A stretch of DNA of 64,000 nucleotides from positions 124,001 to 188,000 of the forward strand of contig NZ_ARXS01000001.1 in assembly GCF_025532145.1 (NCBI RefSeq), read 5' to 3'. Shown in pieces: positions 27,992-36,905 of this stretch (its first letter is position 1; each line of letters begins with the position of its first letter). Under the pieces are notes generated by a model. It did no database searches. It was not told where the DNA came from and saw only the letters and a program-made list of their open reading frames with translations. The stretch comes from Alloalcanivorax balearicus MACL04. Its GTDB lineage: Bacteria; Pseudomonadota; Gammaproteobacteria; Pseudomonadales; Alcanivoracaceae. The position numbers and the translations under genes were made by a program.

Positions 27992-28894
27992 TCAGCGCTC
28001 CGACCTCTCACGCCGGTAGTCCCTGGGCGCCACACCCATCACCTTCTTGAATTGGCGGGAAAAATAATAAGGGTCGTCGTAGCCGAGATCGGCGGCCACC
28101 TGGGTGATGCTGAGATCGGTGATGTCGAGCAGGTAGCAGGCACGGGTGATCTTCAAATGCTGGAACGCCTGCATCGGCGTTTGTCCGGTCTGCCGTTTGT
28201 ATTCGCGAATGAAGTGATAAAGCGACAGTTCACTGGTGGCACTGACCAGTTGTTCCAGCTCGATGCGTTGATGCAGATGCGCCTGCAACCAGGCTTGGAT
28301 CCGCGGCACATCCAACGCCACGTTGCGGGCCTGACGCTGCCGCCGCATCAATGCCATGAAAGAGAGCAGGCTCTTGAGCAGATTGGCGGCGTATATCAAG
28401 TGATGGGGACGGAAGCGCGTCACGGTGGTAAGCAGCAACTCCAGATCCTCGGTGAGCCGCGAGTGCTGCCCGACAGTGGCGGTGAAACCGTCCGGGGAGC
28501 TGAGGATTTCGTTGAAATAGGTATCCACCTCGGCGCCCCCCAGGTGCACCCAGTAGATCGTCCAGGGGTCCTGAGGGTTGGCCCGGTAACGGTGACGCTG
28601 GCCTTCCCGTAACAACAGTACATCCCCGGCCCGCACCGGCTTGCGCCGTCCCTCCAGTTCCGCCACGCCGGATCCCGCCAGGCAATAAATCACCAGATGA
28701 TCCCGGGGCTCGGCACGCCCCATATGGTGGCCAGCGGCGGCGGGATAGAAGCCGACGCCATGAGGCATGCAGTCCCGGCACAGCGGATGTTCCGCCAGCT
28801 CCGTCACCAGCGCATGGGGGATCACGACCCGCCGCCCGGTCTTCGGCAATGGCCAGCGGGAGGTTTCCACTGGTGGGGTAAGAATGTCACTCAT
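27992..28894 (-). CDS. mmsR: AraC-family regulator, probable MmsR
   Basis: 300-aa transcription factor: an N-terminal cupin sensor domain (GHHMGRAEPRDHLVIYCLAG ... AGDVLLLREGQRHRYRA) and a C-terminal AraC DNA-binding domain with both helix-turn-helix motifs, the second ending SITQVAADLGYDDPYYFSRQF. It is divergent from mmsA, the same arrangement as mmsR in Pseudomonas aeruginosa, where MmsR activates the mms operon for valine breakdown. Inducer binding is inferred from that context. Confidence 0.85.
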   Translation of the reverse strand: MSDILTPPVETSRWPLPKTGRRVVIPHALVTELAEHPLCRDCMPHGVGFYPAAAGHHMGRAEPRDHLVIYCLAGSGVAELEGRRKPVRAGDVLLLREGQRHRYRANPQDPWTIYWVHLGGAEVDTYFNEILSSPDGFTATVGQHSRLTEDLELLLTTVTRFRPHHLIYAANLLKSLLSFMALMRRQRQARNVALDVPRIQAWLQAHLHQRIELEQLVSATSELSLYHFIREYKRQTGQTPMQAFQHLKITRACYLLDITDLSITQVAADLGYDDPYYFSRQFKKVMGVAPRDYRRERSER

Positions 28895-29083
28895 GACCGC
28901 AATTTTATCCAGGTATAGTCAATTGCCGCTATCTTACCGCCCCCCTCCCTGTGATACACAGTAGCCATACTGTTGGAAACGCCACCCCGTGCAGCAGCAT
29001 GATGGTGCCACCTCGCTCCGAAGGAGCGGCCGGGCTCGGCGCGCGTGGCCCGTTATACCCCTAATAATTATTTGGAGAGCGTT

Positions 29084-30589
29084 ATGTCCACCCGACTGCC
29101 TCAACTGATCAACGGTGAGTTCGCGCAAAGCGCCACCGATACCTGGATTCCCGTCACCAACCCGGCCACCCAGGAAGTGCTGTGCGAGGCCCCGGCGGCC
29201 ACCGGCGAGGAAATGGAGAAAGCCATCGCCGCCGCCAAGGCCGCCTTCGAGGAATGGCGTGAAGTGCCGGTCACCGAACGGGCCCGTTTGATGATGCGCT
29301 ATCAGGCCCTGCTGAAAGAGCGCCACGACGATATCGCCAAGGTGCTGGCGAAGGAGACCGGTAAAACCTTCGAGGACGCCAAGGGCGACGTCTGGCGCGG
29401 TATCGAAGTGGTCGAACAGGCCGCCAATATCCCGTCACTGATGATGGGCGAAACGGTGGAGAACGTGGCCCGCAGCATCGACACCCATTCCTGGATCCAG
29501 CCGCTGGGCGTGTGCGCCGGCATCACCCCGTTCAACTTCCCGGCGATGATCCCGCTGTGGATGTTCCCGATGGCGATTGCCAGCGGCAACACCTTCGTAC
29601 TCAAACCCTCCGAGCAGGATCCGATGACCCCCAACCTGCTGGCGGAACTGTTCCTGGAAGCCGGCGCGCCAAAGAACGTGCTGCAGGTGGTGCACGGCGG
29701 CAAGCAGCAAGTGGATACCCTGCTCACCCATCCGGAGATCAAGGCGGTGTCCTTCGTCGGTTCGGTACCGGTGGGCCAGCACGTCTACCGCACCGCCACC
29801 GAGCATCTGAAGCGCGCCCAGTGTTTCGCTGGCGCCAAGAACCACATGGTGATCATGCCGGACGCGCAGAAAAGCCAGGTGGTCGGCAATCTGGTGGGCT
29901 CCTCCTGTGGCGCCGCCGGTCAGCGCTGCATGGCGATCAGCGTGGCGGTGTTCGTCGGTGATTCCAAACAGTGGATCGACGACATCAAGGAAGAGTTCGC
30001 CAAGGTGCGTCCGGGTGCCTGGGACGACGCCGGTGCCGCCTACGGCCCGCAGATCAGCCCGAAGGCCAGGGAACGCATTCTTACTCTGATCAAGCAGGGC
30101 AAGGAAGAAGGCGCCACCTGCCTGCTGGACGGTTCCGACTGCACCGTGGACGGCCTGCCGGACGGCAACTGGGTCGGCCCCACGCTGTTCACCGACGTGA
30201 AGCCGGAAATGAGCATCTATAACGAAGAAATTTTTGGCCCGGTGCTGTGCTGCGTGTGCGTGGATACGCTGGAAGAAGCCATCGAACTGGTCAACAACAG
30301 CCCTTACGGCAACGGCACCTCCATCTTCACCGCCAGCGGCGCCGCCGCCCGCAAATACCAGCACGAAGTGGAAGTCGGTCAGGTCGGCATCAACATCCCG
30401 ATTCCGGTGCCGCTGCCGTTCTTCAGCTTCACCGGTTGGAAAGGGTCCTTCTACGGCGACCAGCACGCTTACGGCAAACAGGCGGTGCGGTTCTACACCG
30501 AGACCAAGACCGTCACCAGCCGCTGGTTCGAGGACGACATCGCCGATGCCACCCACAGTGGCCCGAACATGACCATCCATCTGAAATAA
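29084..30589 (+). CDS. mmsA: Methylmalonate-semialdehyde dehydrogenase (CoA-acylating)
   Basis: Oxidises methylmalonate semialdehyde to propionyl-CoA with NAD+ and CoA, the last step of valine catabolism. 501 aa, start [11 protein letters not shown] with GGAGAG upstream. Rossmann segment [10 protein letters not shown], catalytic Cys282 in [11 protein letters not shown], and the acylating-type sequence CGAAGQRC rather than FxxxGQxC of hydrolytic ALDHs. The usual catalytic Glu of ordinary ALDHs is replaced (QCFAGAKNH), as expected for this family. First gene of a four-gene operon. Confidence 0.95.
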   Translation: MSTRLPQLINGEFAQSATDTWIPVTNPATQEVLCEAPAATGEEMEKAIAAAKAAFEEWREVPVTERARLMMRYQALLKERHDDIAKVLAKETGKTFEDAKGDVWRGIEVVEQAANIPSLMMGETVENVARSIDTHSWIQPLGVCAGITPFNFPAMIPLWMFPMAIASGNTFVLKPSEQDPMTPNLLAELFLEAGAPKNVLQVVHGGKQQVDTLLTHPEIKAVSFVGSVPVGQHVYRTATEHLKRAQCFAGAKNHMVIMPDAQKSQVVGNLVGSSCGAAGQRCMAISVAVFVGDSKQWIDDIKEEFAKVRPGAWDDAGAAYGPQISPKARERILTLIKQGKEEGATCLLDGSDCTVDGLPDGNWVGPTLFTDVKPEMSIYNEEIFGPVLCCVCVDTLEEAIELVNNSPYGNGTSIFTASGAAARKYQHEVEVGQVGINIPIPVPLPFFSFTGWKGSFYGDQHAYGKQAVRFYTETKTVTSRWFEDDIADATHSGPNMTIHLK

Positions 30590-30600
30590 CCTCGCCGGCC

Positions 30601-30640
30601 GGCCCGCTCCCTTATTGGCATCGCCATAAGAGAGCGGGCC
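30601..30640 (+). other. Intercistronic stem-loop between mmsA and the acyl-CoA dehydrogenase gene
   Basis: GGCCCGCTCC-CTTAT... (30601-30619) pairs with GCCATAAGAGAGCGGGCC (30623-30640) over about 17 bp with one mismatch and one bulge. No T run follows, so it is more likely an mRNA stability or processing element, or a partial attenuator that favours mmsA over downstream genes, than a full terminator. Confidence 0.6.
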
Positions 30641-30667
30641 CGCCCGCGAACAGCGGAGACCGATACC

Positions 30668-31819
30668 GTGGATTTCTCCCTCAACGAAGAACAACAGGCG
30701 TTCCGCGATACCGCCCGTCAGTTCGCTGAAAAAGAACTGGCGCCTTTCGCCGCCGAATGGGATGAACACAGCACCTTTCCCAAGGACACCATCAAGCGGG
30801 CCGGAGAGCTCGGTTTCTGCGCGCTGTATTGCGATCCCGACCACGGCGGCATGGGACTGAGCCGGCTTGATGCCGCCTTGATCTTCGAGCAAATGGCGGC
30901 CGGCTGTACCTCCACCACGGCTTTCATCACCATCCACAACATGGCCACCTGGATGCTGTCGAACTTCGGTTCCGACACGCTTCGCGACCAGTGGGCCGCG
31001 GGACTGATGAGCGGTGAACAGCTGGCGTCCTACTGCCTCACCGAACCCAACGCCGGTTCCGATGCCGCCGCCCTGAGCACCAGTGCCAAAAGGGACGGCG
31101 GCGACTATGTGCTGAACGGCGCCAAGGCGTTTATTTCCGGCGCCGGCGACACCGACGTGCTGGTTTTGATGGCACGCACCGGCGGCAGCGGTGCCGGTGG
31201 TGTTACCTGCTTCGCCATTCCGGCGGACACCGCCGGCGTCAGCTACGGCCGCAACGAAGACAAGATGGGCTGGAAAAGCCAGCCCACCCGGGCCGTGATC
31301 CTGGAAGACGCGCGCATTCCCGAGCGCTATCGCATCGGCGAGGAAGGCCAGGGCTTCAAGATCGCCATGGCCGGTCTCGACGGCGGCCGCATCAACATCG
31401 CCAGTTGTTCGCTGGGTGCGGCCACCGCCGCACTCAATCAAGCCCAGTCCTACGTGCAGGAACGCAAGCAGTTCGGCCAGGCGCTGAGCCAGTTCCAGAA
31501 TACCCAGTTCACCCTCGCCGACATGGCCACGCATCTGGTGGCGGCACAACAAATGGTGCGGCTGGCGGCCTGGAAACTGGACCAGGGCGACAGCGACAAG
31601 TCCATGTACTGCGCCATGGCCAAACGGCTCGCCACCGACCTGTGTTTCGACGTTTGCAACCAGGCTCTGCAGTTGCATGGCGGTTACGGCTATATCAAGG
31701 AATACCCGCTGGAACGTTATGTGCGCGATGCCCGCGTGCATCAGATTCTGGAGGGCACCAACGAAATCATGCGGGTCATCATTGCCCGCCGCGTGCTGGG
31801 CGACCTGGCGTTCCTGTGA
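30668..31819 (+). CDS. Acyl-CoA dehydrogenase, probable isobutyryl-CoA dehydrogenase
   Basis: FAD-dependent dehydrogenase, 383 aa, that by context converts isobutyryl-CoA to methacrylyl-CoA in valine degradation. Starts at a GTG (VDFSLNEEQQ) with GGAG upstream. Family motifs YCLTEPNAGSDAA (substrate/FAD loop), QLHGGYGYIKEYPLERYVRDARV and the catalytic Glu in ILEGTNEIMRV near residue 362 are present. Sits between mmsA and the hydrolase gene in one operon. Confidence 0.92.
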   Translation: MDFSLNEEQQAFRDTARQFAEKELAPFAAEWDEHSTFPKDTIKRAGELGFCALYCDPDHGGMGLSRLDAALIFEQMAAGCTSTTAFITIHNMATWMLSNFGSDTLRDQWAAGLMSGEQLASYCLTEPNAGSDAAALSTSAKRDGGDYVLNGAKAFISGAGDTDVLVLMARTGGSGAGGVTCFAIPADTAGVSYGRNEDKMGWKSQPTRAVILEDARIPERYRIGEEGQGFKIAMAGLDGGRINIASCSLGAATAALNQAQSYVQERKQFGQALSQFQNTQFTLADMATHLVAAQQMVRLAAWKLDQGDSDKSMYCAMAKRLATDLCFDVCNQALQLHGGYGYIKEYPLERYVRDARVHQILEGTNEIMRVIIARRVLGDLAFL

Positions 31820-31870
31820 GCGACCGGGATAATGCCACGCAACGCAATCAATTGATGGAGAGTCTTGTTG

Positions 31871-32986
31871 ATGGATAGCACCGCCCCCGTGACGTTCGAA
31901 GTCCTGGAAGGCCGTCACGGCCGTATTGGCCGCGCCACCCTGAACGCACCGAAAAGCCTCAACTCCCTGTCCCTGGAAATGATCGATCTGCTGCAGGAGC
32001 AACTGTCCGCCTGGCAGGGCGACGCCACGATCCAGGCGGTCTGGCTGGACGCCAACAGCGACAAGGCGTTCTGCGCTGGCGGCGATATCGTGCGCCTGTA
32101 CGAAAGCATGGTGGCCACGCCACAAGGTGAGCGGAACCGGCACGCGGAAGCGTTCTTCGGGCGCGAATACCAGTTGGATCATCGCCTGCATACGTTCGGC
32201 AAGCCGCTGATCTGCTGGGGCAATGGCATCATCATGGGCGGCGGGCTCGGCTTGCTGGCCGGCGCCTCCCACAAGGTGCTTACCGAAACCGCGCGCATCG
32301 CCATGCCGGAAATCACCATCGGTCTGTTTCCGGACGTGGGCGGCAGCTACTTCCTCAGCCGCATGCCCGGCAAGGTCGGCCTGTTCCTGGGACTGACCGG
32401 CGCCAACATCAACGTCAACGACGGCCTCGCCATCGGCCTGGGTGACGTGGCCATCGCCCACGAGAGCAAGGCGGCGGTGATGAGCGCACTCAACGAATTG
32501 AATTGGGACAATGACGCACAGCGCCACGACAGCCAGGTCAGCGATGTGCTGGCCGGCTTCGGCTTGGCCGCCGACGCCCTGCCGCAAAGCCCGGTAACCG
32601 AACATCGTGGCGAGATCGACCGGCTCTGCGAAGGCGATGATCTGGCCACGGTGGTACAGGCCATCACCACCCTCGACAGCCAGGACCGCTGGTTGAGCAA
32701 GGCCTCAGCCACACTCGCCGGAGGCTGCCCGCAAACCGCCGCCCTGGTATGGGAAAACTGGCACCGTGGCGCCGACATGACGCTGGCCGATGTGTTCCGC
32801 ATGGAATGGCGCGTGGCGGTGCAGTGCGCGCTGCACGGCGATTTCCAGGAGGGCGTGCGCGCCCTTTTGATCGACAAGGACGGCCAACCCCGTTTCAAAC
32901 ACCGCTCGGTTGCCGACATCACACCGGCATACCTGGCGGAATTTTATCAACTTCCCGGCGTACCCGACCCGTTAGCGGACTTATAG
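31871..32986 (+). CDS. 3-hydroxyisobutyryl-CoA hydrolase (enoyl-CoA hydratase fold)
   Basis: 371-aa crotonase-fold enzyme. The length, the SDKAFCAGGDI oxyanion segment, and the GNGIIMGGGLGLLAGASHKV and PEITIGLFPDVGGSYFLSRM motifs with Glu/Asp at the hydrolase positions identify the HIBCH family rather than a 260-aa hydratase. It releases free 3-hydroxyisobutyrate, the substrate of MmsB encoded next. Start at the ATG 31871 with GGAGAG upstream; two TTG codons just before are less likely. Confidence 0.88.
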   Translation: MDSTAPVTFEVLEGRHGRIGRATLNAPKSLNSLSLEMIDLLQEQLSAWQGDATIQAVWLDANSDKAFCAGGDIVRLYESMVATPQGERNRHAEAFFGREYQLDHRLHTFGKPLICWGNGIIMGGGLGLLAGASHKVLTETARIAMPEITIGLFPDVGGSYFLSRMPGKVGLFLGLTGANINVNDGLAIGLGDVAIAHESKAAVMSALNELNWDNDAQRHDSQVSDVLAGFGLAADALPQSPVTEHRGEIDRLCEGDDLATVVQAITTLDSQDRWLSKASATLAGGCPQTAALVWENWHRGADMTLADVFRMEWRVAVQCALHGDFQEGVRALLIDKDGQPRFKHRSVADITPAYLAEFYQLPGVPDPLADL

Positions 32987-33039
32987 AAAGGACCGGTAAA
33001 ACGGGCACCGCGCCGGCTTCAGCAGCTGGAGGAATAATT

Positions 33040-33930
33040 ATGAGAATCGCGTTTTTTGGTGTCGGACACATGGGCGGCCCGATGGCCGCCAATCTGGTCA
33101 AGGCCGGTCATGAGGTGCTCGCCTTTGATCTGGTGCCCGCCCTGCTGCAGGAAGCGGTGAACGCCGGCGCCAGCGCCGCCGACTCGCCAAAGCAGGCGGT
33201 GGAGAACGCCGAGGTGGTGATCAGCATGCTGCCCTCCGGCGCCGCGGCCAAGGGCCTCTACCTGGGTGACGACGGTATTCTCGGTGCCATTGGTCAGGAC
33301 AGTCTGATCATCGACTGCTCCACCATCGATGCCGCCACCGCCCGCGACCTTGCCGGCGCCGCCGCTGACAGCGGCCGGGTGATGATCGACGCTCCGGTAT
33401 CCGGCGGCGTCGGCGGTGCCAAGGCCGGCACCCTGACGTTCATCTGCGGCGGCCCGGAAGATGCGGTGGAGCGCGCCCGCGCGGTGCTCGAGTGCATGGG
33501 CAGCAAGATCTTCCGCGCTGGCGACAACGGCGCCGGGCAAGTGGCGAAAATCTGCAACAACATGCTGCTGGCGGTCCACATGATCGGCACCGCCGAAGCC
33601 CTGCAACTGGGCGTCGATCACGGCCTCGATCCCAAGGTCCTGTCGGACATCATGTTCGCCAGCTCCGGCCGCAACTGGTCCCTGGAAGTCTACAACCCCT
33701 GGCCCGGGGTCATGGAAGGCGTGCCTTCCAGCAACGACTATCAGGGCGGCTTCGGCGTCAACCTGATGAACAAGGACCTGGGGCTGGCTCTGGAAGCCGC
33801 GCTGGCCAGCAAGTCCGCCACGCCCATGGGCGCGTTGGCGAAAAGCCTTTACGGGCTGCACGCCAACGCCGGTAATGGCGGCCTGGATTTCTCCAGCATC
33901 CAGCGGTTCTTCAAGCACCGGGACGAATAA
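33040..33930 (+). CDS. mmsB: 3-hydroxyisobutyrate dehydrogenase
   Basis: NAD-dependent oxidation of 3-hydroxyisobutyrate to methylmalonate semialdehyde, the substrate of MmsA. 296 aa, start MRIAFFGVGHMGGPMA with GGAGGAATAATT upstream. Shows the nucleotide-binding GVGHMGGPMAANL, the substrate motif DAPVSGGVGGAKAGTL, and the catalytic Lys in GQVAKICNNML (about residue 170). Last gene of the valine operon. Confidence 0.94.
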   Translation: MRIAFFGVGHMGGPMAANLVKAGHEVLAFDLVPALLQEAVNAGASAADSPKQAVENAEVVISMLPSGAAAKGLYLGDDGILGAIGQDSLIIDCSTIDAATARDLAGAAADSGRVMIDAPVSGGVGGAKAGTLTFICGGPEDAVERARAVLECMGSKIFRAGDNGAGQVAKICNNMLLAVHMIGTAEALQLGVDHGLDPKVLSDIMFASSGRNWSLEVYNPWPGVMEGVPSSNDYQGGFGVNLMNKDLGLALEAALASKSATPMGALAKSLYGLHANAGNGGLDFSSIQRFFKHRDE

Positions 33931-33949
33931 GCGCGATCGTTCTTCCCCA

Positions 33950-34894
33950 TCACAGGCCCGGCGTCCATTCCCGGTCCGGGTGGTGGGCCAGGAATTCCGG
34001 GCGCCGGCGGCGCGCGGCGAACGGCGCCCGGCAGCGGTTATCGCGGCGGTTATAGACGAAAAACACATTGCTGCGCGGGTCCGGCGACATATTGGCGTTG
34101 GAGCCATGCAGCGTGTTGCAGTCGAACAACAGCAGACCTCCGGCGGCACCGGTGGGCGCCTTGATACCGTGCCGCCGGATCAACTCCGCCAGCACCGCCT
34201 CGCCGGGGACACCGATCTCCTGCCGTTTCAACGACTGTTCATGATGATTTTCCGGGGTCTCACCGAAACAGGGCACGAACACTTTGTGCGACCCCGGGAT
34301 CAGCATCAGAGGGCCGTTGAACATATGATTGTTGGTGAGCACGATGGAGGCGCTGACCGCGTGCATGGCCGGCATGCCATCCTCCGCGTGCCAGGTCTCG
34401 AAGTCCGAATGCCAGTTGAACCCCTTGCCCTTGAAGCCGGGTTTGTAGTTGATCCGGGACTGATGCACATAGGGTTCACCGCCCAGAATCTGGCGGGCCC
34501 GGCCGATCAAACGCGGGTCCTCCGCCAGTTGGCGGAAACGCCGGGACAGGAAGTGCACCGCGAACAGAGAACGGATTTCACGGCTGTCCGGCTCCGTGAT
34601 GGTGAAAGGGCGCCCTCGAAATGACGGCGTATTCATCAGCGATGACATTTCCCGTCGCAGCGCCGCGACCTCGCCGGCATTGAGAAAGCCGGGTTCGAAC
34701 AGAAAGCCCTGACGTTCAAACCGCTCCAGTTGATCCGCGGACAGCGGGCCCTGTCCGGCGTCGCCTTTGACCACCGCCTCACGGCGGTGCAGCCAGGGAA
34801 GGTCTGGAGTCCGCGCAAGGCGGGTGGGATAGGGGTCGTTTCCAGACCGGAAAGACCTGGGGTAAGACTGACGTGATAGCGTCGGTGCTGACAT
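33950..34894 (-). CDS. ectD: Ectoine hydroxylase (EctD/ThpD)
   Basis: 2-oxoglutarate/Fe(II) dioxygenase making 5-hydroxyectoine from ectoine, a compatible solute. 314 aa with the EctD signature HQSRINYKPGFKGKGFNWHS; iron ligands His162, Asp164 (WHSDFETWH) and His263 (NTLHGSN). The ATG at 34894 follows GGAGGTGA, a very strong ribosome site. It converges with mmsB and is divergent from an SDR gene; no ectABC genes lie in the window, so it is either an orphan acting on imported or remotely encoded ectoine, or has been separated from its operon. C-terminus is Arg-rich. Confidence 0.92.
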   Translation of the reverse strand: MSAPTLSRQSYPRSFRSGNDPYPTRLARTPDLPWLHRREAVVKGDAGQGPLSADQLERFERQGFLFEPGFLNAGEVAALRREMSSLMNTPSFRGRPFTITEPDSREIRSLFAVHFLSRRFRQLAEDPRLIGRARQILGGEPYVHQSRINYKPGFKGKGFNWHSDFETWHAEDGMPAMHAVSASIVLTNNHMFNGPLMLIPGSHKVFVPCFGETPENHHEQSLKRQEIGVPGEAVLAELIRRHGIKAPTGAAGGLLLFDCNTLHGSNANMSPDPRSNVFFVYNRRDNRCRAPFAARRRRPEFLAHHPDREWTPGL

Positions 34895-35190
34895 CAAATC
34901 ACCTCCGAGATTTGCGATCAGTTCCAGCGCGGCGGCACGATCCGCCTGTTGCCTGGGTGTTCAATAACCTTTTCAGTGGCTGAGAAAATCCACGAACGGA
35001 ACCTTCAGTGGTGAGGGATGATGGTGGCCACAAGAAAAATTTCAAGAGCCTGGCCGCACATCCGCGCCACGGAAGCCACGCCGGTTCATACCAACCTGCC
35101 GGTATCGCCACGGGGCTGTCCTGACGTCCCTTTCGGCGTACAGTAACCCCTCGATCGGCCCGGTTTGGCCGGCATCAAAGGGAGAGACAG

Positions 35191-35943
35191 ATGGGATTCG
35201 ATTTCAACGATACGCGCGTGGTGGTGGCCGGCGGCAGCCGTGGCATCGGCCGCGCCATAGCCCTGGCGTTCGCGGCCGCCGGCGCCCGGGTCTCGGTCTG
35301 CGCCCGTGGCGCGGAGACGCTGGACGCCTTGCGCCAGGACGCCGCCGCCAAGGGTTGGGAGCTGCACGTGGCCTCCTGCGACCTCGGCGACAAAACCGCT
35401 ATCGACGGCTATATCCGTGACGCGGCACAAGCCCTTGGCGGGCTCGACGTGCTGGTCAACTGCGCTTCGGCCTTCGGGCGCGGCGACGACGAGAGCGGCT
35501 GGGGGATGAGCATGAACGTGGACCTGATGGGCACAGTCCGCGCCTGTCACGCCAGCCTCCCGTATCTGCGGGAATCTTCCCGGGCGGCGATCATCAACCT
35601 GACCTCCATTGCCCAATTCCATCCTTCCGTTCGCACCGCGCCCTACGCCGCGGTAAAGGCGGCGGTGAGCCACTACACCAGCAGTCTGGCGTTGCGGCTG
35701 GCCGGCGACGGTATCCGCGTCAACGCGGTGGCTCCGGGGTCAGTGGAGTTTCCCGGTGGGGTCTGGGACGACGCCCGCCGCGATAACCCGACGCTGTATC
35801 AGAATATCCTGGCCGGTATCCCGTTCGGCCGCTTTGGCGCACCGGACGACATCGCCGAGCCGGTGCTGTTCCTGGCTTCCCCCCAGGCGCGCTGGATCAC
35901 CGGCCAGACGCTGGCGGTGGACGGCGGCCAGTTGCTGAGCTGA
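35191..35943 (+). CDS. SDR-family oxidoreductase
   Basis: 250-aa short-chain dehydrogenase with cofactor motif VVAGGSRGIGRAI, NxAS segment VNCASAFG, catalytic Ser in NLTSIAQF and YxxxK (YAAVK). Ending VDGGQLLS is typical of 3-oxoacyl-ACP reductase-like members. The first Gly of the usual TGxxxGIG is preceded by Ala (AGGSRGIG). Followed after one base by a LysR gene, so probably co-transcribed. Substrate unknown. Confidence 0.88.
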   Translation: MGFDFNDTRVVVAGGSRGIGRAIALAFAAAGARVSVCARGAETLDALRQDAAAKGWELHVASCDLGDKTAIDGYIRDAAQALGGLDVLVNCASAFGRGDDESGWGMSMNVDLMGTVRACHASLPYLRESSRAAIINLTSIAQFHPSVRTAPYAAVKAAVSHYTSSLALRLAGDGIRVNAVAPGSVEFPGGVWDDARRDNPTLYQNILAGIPFGRFGAPDDIAEPVLFLASPQARWITGQTLAVDGGQLLS

Positions 35944-35944
35944 G

Positions 35945-36865
35945 ATGGGCAACTCCACGCAGCGGCTGTTCTTCGATCTGGTGGACCTGCGCCTGTTCAT
36001 CAATATCGCCGAAGCCAACAGCCTGACCCGTGGCGCCGAGCGCTCCTGCCTGTCACTGGCGGCGGCGAGCATGCGCATCAAGAATCTGGAAGATGCCATC
36101 GGTACCCGTCTGCTCAACCGCGCCAGCCAGGGTGTGACACTCACTCCCGCCGGCCAGGCCATGTTGCGCAACGCCCTGCGCATCCTGCAGCAAAGCGAGC
36201 GCCTGCTCGGCGATCTGGCGGAGTACGGCCAGGGGGTCAAGGGCCGGGTGCGCCTGTTCGCCAACACCACCGCCATGACCGAGTTCCTGCCCGCCGCGCT
36301 GGGCCGGTTCCTGTCCGACCATCCGCGGGTGGATATGGATCTGCGCGAGCGGCTCAGCCACGACATCGTCAAGGCGGTCCAGGACGGCGCCACCGACATT
36401 GGCATCGTCGCCGGCTCGGTGTCCACCGAAGGCCTGCAGGCCCTCCCCTATCACGGCGACCGGCTGGTGCTGGCCACCGCCCTGAACCATCCTCTGGCCA
36501 GTCGTGCGCGACTGGCGTTCAAGGAAGCGTTGGGCCACGACTTCGTGTCCCTGCACTCCGGCAGCGCCATCCACACCTTCATGGCCCAGGTGGCCAGTGA
36601 GCTGGGCCTGGATACCCAGATCCGTGTCCAGGTTTCCAGTTTCGACGCGCTGTGCCGCATGGTGGAGGCGAATGCCGGCATCGGTCTGCTACCCCGCTCC
36701 GCGGCGCGCCGGCTGGCCCGGTCCATGGATATTCATGTCATCGAGCTGTCCGACGCCTGGGCCGAACGGGAGATGAAAATCTGCGTGCGGGAACTGGAAG
36801 CACTGCCGACCTTCGCCCGGGAGTTGGTGGATTATCTGCTGGCGACGCCGGGGCCGGCCAGTTGA
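35945..36865 (+). CDS. LysR-family transcriptional regulator
   Basis: 306 aa: winged helix-turn-helix at residues 10-70 (LFINIAEANSLTRGAERSCL then AAASMRIKNLEDAIGTRLLNR) and a substrate-binding periplasmic-like effector domain. The ATG lies one base after the SDR stop. Converges with the TRAP transporter genes across 40 bp; it may control them or the SDR, but unlike most LysR regulators it is not divergent from a target. Confidence 0.9.
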   Translation: MGNSTQRLFFDLVDLRLFINIAEANSLTRGAERSCLSLAAASMRIKNLEDAIGTRLLNRASQGVTLTPAGQAMLRNALRILQQSERLLGDLAEYGQGVKGRVRLFANTTAMTEFLPAALGRFLSDHPRVDMDLRERLSHDIVKAVQDGATDIGIVAGSVSTEGLQALPYHGDRLVLATALNHPLASRARLAFKEALGHDFVSLHSGSAIHTFMAQVASELGLDTQIRVQVSSFDALCRMVEANAGIGLLPRSAARRLARSMDIHVIELSDAWAEREMKICVRELEALPTFARELVDYLLATPGPAS

Positions 36866-36905
36866 CGCCCAGCGTTCCTGTTTGTGTTTGCCACGGCCTT
36901 TTCCC

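Noticed and set aside
29435-32605. 1056-codon open frame on the minus strand across the valine operon
   Set aside because: It is antisense to mmsA, the dehydrogenase and the hydrolase, which have motifs and ribosome sites; long antisense frames arise from GC-rich codon bias. The translation is low-complexity with no domain.
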